NCBI GenBank assembly: GCA_016704655.1
Contig: JADIZR010000001.1
Span: forward strand, 426,586 to 490,585
Reading direction: 5' to 3'
Length of the DNA: 64,000 nucleotides
Origin: Pseudomonadota bacterium
GTDB lineage: Bacteria > Pseudomonadota > Gammaproteobacteria > Steroidobacterales > Steroidobacteraceae
Below, piece by piece: positions 61,960 to 64,000 of this stretch; within the stretch, counting starts at the first letter, position 1, and each line of letters starts with the position of its first letter. A program made the position numbers and the translations under genes. The notes under the pieces are model-generated. The model did not search any database. It worked only from the letters and a program-made list of their open reading frames with translations, and was not told where the DNA came from.

Positions 61960-61987
61960 GGTACGCATAATGTATATTATGGTAAAT
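61960..61987 (+). other. dif: dif-like XerC/XerD recombination site (right att)
   Basis: GGTACGCATAA (XerC arm), TGTATA (centre) and TTATGGTAAAT (XerD arm) form a 28-base site. Compared with the E. coli dif site as I remember it, only two positions differ (A for G in the XerC arm, G for T in the XerD arm). The first 16 bases after G repeat at 57632-57647. dif marks the terminus region of the chromosome, and filamentous phages of the CTX type integrate there. Confidence 0.85.
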
Positions 61988-61990
61988 ATA

Positions 61991-62296
61991 CTATCTAGCC
62001 TGGAGGGCGTCATTGACGCTGTCGCCGTGGGTGATTTCGGTACGCCCCCTTGGCCTTTTCGGTAACGGCTGTTTCAGACAGCAAACCGTCAGGGTGAAAC
62101 TTTCTGGACTCGGGTGCGGACGATATCCGCGACCATGCTTCTTTTTCAAAACCTCCCACTGGATCAAGTCAGACTGTTCGCCGAGGACCCAGGCAATGAA
62201 TTCCTCTGGTTGAGCGCGAACGTCAGATGGCAATCCGCGAGGTTCCCAGATGGCCGTGCTTGACCGGAGGCAAGTTAGGCTTGATGGTTCGGGCAT
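61991..62296 (-). CDS. Possible small protein next to dif
   Basis: An open frame of 101 codons from ATG 62296, with phrases such as DVRAQPEEFIAWVLGEQSDL that look more like coding than a random antisense frame. No family, signal or good ribosome site is seen. The 393 bases from 61988 to 62380 contain nothing else I can support. Confidence 0.25.
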   Translation of the reverse strand: MPEPSSLTCLRSSTAIWEPRGLPSDVRAQPEEFIAWVLGEQSDLIQWEVLKKKHGRGYRPHPSPESFTLTVCCLKQPLPKRPRGRTEITHGDSVNDALQAR

Positions 62297-62380
62297 GAAA
62301 CCGATGTTCGACGACACAAAGCGGTGCGTCCGACAGTTGCTACACCGCGGCGTTCGCACGCTGAGGGATGGGGGTATCTC

Positions 62381-63477
62381 ATGCGTTGGCTGACCTTGTT
62401 CGTGCTCGGTTGCTTCGGAGCCGCTGCAGCGCCCGCCCTGGCCCAGAACAATTATGCGTCGCTCCTTGCCGAGGGCGACGTCATGCTGCGCGATTTCCCC
62501 TTCGGCAGCGGCGAGACCCTGCCTGAGCTGCGCATCCACTATGCGACGCTCGGCACGCCCGACGTGATGCCGCCGGACGTATCGTCAATGCGGTCATGGT
62601 GCTGCACGGCACCGGCGGCAGTGGTCGCCAGTTTCTCCAGCCGCAGTTCGCGGACGAGCTCTACGGGCCCGGCCAACCGCTCGACATCCGCCGTTACTAC
62701 ATCATCCTGCCCGATGGCATCGGCCACGGCCGCTCGTCCAAGCCGAGCGACGGCCTGCGCATGCGCTTCCCGGCCTATGACTACGCCGACATGGTCGAGG
62801 CGCATCGCCGGATGCTCGTCGAGGGCCTCGGCGTAAACCGCCTGCGTCTTCTGATGGGCACGTCGATGGGCTGTATGCACGGCTTCGTCTGGGCCGAGGT
62901 CCATCCTGAATTCCTGCAGGCGGCGATGCCGCTGGCCTGCCTGCCGGTCGAGATCGCCGGGCACAACAGAATGTGGCGTCGGGCCGCGGTCGAGGGCATT
63001 CGCCAGGACCCCGCGTGGAAGAATGGCAACTATACGACGCAGCCGGTGCAGGGCCTGCGCACCGCGACCAGCCTGCTTCAGGTCGCGGGCTTCGCCCCGC
63101 TCTACCTGCAGCGCGCCTATCCGGACCGCGCGAGCGCCGAAGTCTATATCGTCGAGCGGATCGCCCGTGACATTCCAACTCGCGATGCCAATGACCTGAT
63201 CTATCAGCTCGAGGCGTCGCGCAACTACGACCCGCGTCCGCACCTCGATCGGATCGAGACGCCGATGGCCTGGGTCAACAGCAGTGACGATTTCATCAAC
63301 CCGCCCGACTATGGCATCGCTGAGGAGACCGCCCGCCAGATGCCGAGCGTGCGTTACATCCTTATCCGCGCCACCACCGAGACCCGCGGCCACGGTACTC
63401 ACACCTGGGCGAGGTTCTGGCGCCAGGAGCTGATCGATCTGCTGGCGCGGACGGAAGTCAGCGACACCAGCGACTAG
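62381..63477 (+). CDS. Exported alpha/beta hydrolase (MetX-like), frameshifted
   Basis: The ATG at 62381 gives a signal peptide (MRWLTLFVLGCFGAAAAPAL) and FPFGSGETLPELRIHYATLG, the start of homoserine-acetyltransferase-like hydrolases. Near 62571-62581 one base is missing; correction leads to IVNAVMVLHGTGGSGRQF. The nucleophile is LLMGTSMGCMHGFVWAE, the acid AWVNSSDDFINPP and the histidine TRGHGTHTWARFW. Corrected length is about 365 residues. The exported form argues against a role in methionine synthesis; it is probably an esterase-like enzyme. Confidence 0.82.
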
Positions 63478-63534
63478 ATATACGACACCCTGAACTCGTT
63501 CGGGGTGCATGAGACTGGTAGAGATGGCGTGGGG

Positions 63535-63996
63535 TCAGGGCGCCGGCTGCTTCGAACTCACATGGTTGAGCGCGATGACCCACTGGCCGTCGACCTTGCG
63601 CATCAGTCGGGTGTTGATGCCGTCCTGCGGATCGAGCGGTCGCTCGAGCCGGTAGCGGCTGATCAGCTGAGCCGCGTCAGGGCTCAACATCTCGATCCGG
63701 ATGTCTGAGAAATGGAGCTGGCCACGCCGCTCGGCTGTGCCGCCATAGTCACGCACATAGTGGTCTAGCGTGCCCTGCCAGTCGCGCTGGAACTCGCCGC
63801 GCGAGACGAAGACCACGTCGGGATTCCTGAAACCGGCCATGTAGCCGCGGAAATCGCCTCGGTTCCACGACGCTTCCATATCGGCGATGACCCGGCGAAT
63901 CTGAGCCTCCTCGGCCGCCGCGTCGAAGCTGGACGGCCGCCCGCAAGCCGTGATTGCGAGCAGCAGCGCGAACAACCAGCAGATCCGCATCATCAT
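63535..63996 (-). CDS. NTF2-like (DUF4440-type) lipoprotein
   Basis: Protein of 153 residues (151 if the third of three successive ATGs is used) with a lipoprotein signal ending LLLAITACG. The mature part shows the NTF2-like cone fold pattern of DUF4440/SnoaL-type proteins: IRRVIADMEASWNRGDFRGY, FRNPDVVFVSRGEFQRDW and LMRKVDGQWVIALNHVSSK. Such domains bind small ligands or act as subunits; no specific function can be given. The window ends just before its upstream region. Confidence 0.82.
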   Translation of the reverse strand: MMMRICWLFALLLAITACGRPSSFDAAAEEAQIRRVIADMEASWNRGDFRGYMAGFRNPDVVFVSRGEFQRDWQGTLDHYVRDYGGTAERRGQLHFSDIRIEMLSPDAAQLISRYRLERPLDPQDGINTRLMRKVDGQWVIALNHVSSKQPAP

Positions 63997-64000
63997 CCGC

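Larger units (their letters stand above)
57642..61970. mobile_element. Decayed Xer-exploiting (filamentous phage-like) element at dif
   Basis: The region between the two att-like repeats contains a phage-type HUH Rep gene remnant and a phage regulator-like gene on the minus strand, a membrane protein gene on the plus strand, and an IS21 insertion. Without the IS and its duplication about 2.3 kb remain, far less than a complete filamentous phage. No coat, attachment or Zot-like gene was found. Codon use and base composition are visibly less GC-biased than in the flanking genes. Boundaries are placed at the repeat centres; the true XerC strand-exchange points may be a few bases away. Confidence 0.72.

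Noticed and set aside
62381..63477. Homoserine O-acetyltransferase of methionine synthesis
   Set aside because: The protein has an export signal and no methionine genes nearby; the similarity is to the wider hydrolase family.

Overview
The window looks like a piece of a high-GC gammaproteobacterial chromosome, plausibly Xanthomonadales/Steroidobacterales-like. The basis is codon use, the fab-pab-mltG-tmk-holB-pilZ gene order, a type II secretion pseudopilin cluster beside a rhombosortase gene, and a dif-like site close to the Escherichia coli sequence. No tRNA, rRNA or CRISPR array was seen.

Layout. 1-3952: the end of ligA, then a four-gene oligopeptide-type ABC transporter (two permeases, two ATPases, no binding protein). 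3953-4785: no intact gene; it holds two inverted, diverged copies of a two-hairpin repeat and a membrane-protein remnant. 4786-12187: an alaA-type aminotransferase, then a PD-(D/E)XK nuclease and a UvrD/AddA-like helicase-nuclease. 12214-16916: a secreted trypsin-like protease, a polyamine-type binding lipoprotein, a dienelactone hydrolase-like protein and an AbrB-Doc toxin-antitoxin operon with a coupled small membrane protein. 17153-22830: gspN to gspG on the minus strand, with single-base frameshifts in gspK and gspH. 22901-32255: rhombosortase, then the fatty-acid and folate operon (fabD fabG acpP fabF pabB pabC mltG tmk holB pilZ). 32253-32382: seven heptamers, a terminator hairpin and seven inverted heptamers, which supply the stop codons of the two convergent genes. 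32378-44258: mixed metabolism (cNMP-rhodanese fusion, FadJ-like enzyme, nuclease-fold protein, TIR-like protein, gamma-glutamyltransferase, alcohol dehydrogenase, glycosyltransferase, DapB-like reductase, cupin, OmpA-like protein).

44334-51377: a six-gene Hyf-like operon (B-C-E-F-G-I) of the energy-converting hydrogenase-related (Ehr) type. Its large subunit lacks the NiFe cysteine ligands, and its F subunit appears to lack the helix that normally carries the conserved glutamate. A divergent ribbon-helix-helix gene and a palindrome lie at its head. 51450-57459 holds that regulator, a spermidine-synthase-like protein, a patatin-barrel phospholipase, a coiled-coil membrane protein and a small secreted protein.

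57631-61987 is the most unusual part. A 16-bp direct repeat, whose right copy is a full dif-like XerC/XerD site, brackets about 4.3 kb. Inside are the broken remains of a filamentous-phage-like HUH Rep gene, a phage regulator-like gene, a membrane protein and an IS21-family element with a 5-bp target duplication. I read this as a small, decayed Xer-exploiting element at the chromosome dimer-resolution site, so the window probably lies in the replication terminus. The right end holds a frameshifted alpha/beta hydrolase and an NTF2-like lipoprotein.

Many interrupted genes (addA-like, gspK, gspH, the TIR-like gene, rep, istA, istB, the phage regulator, the hydrolase) differ from intact frames by one base, mostly in short homopolymers. 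Consensus errors are therefore a serious alternative to true gene decay.
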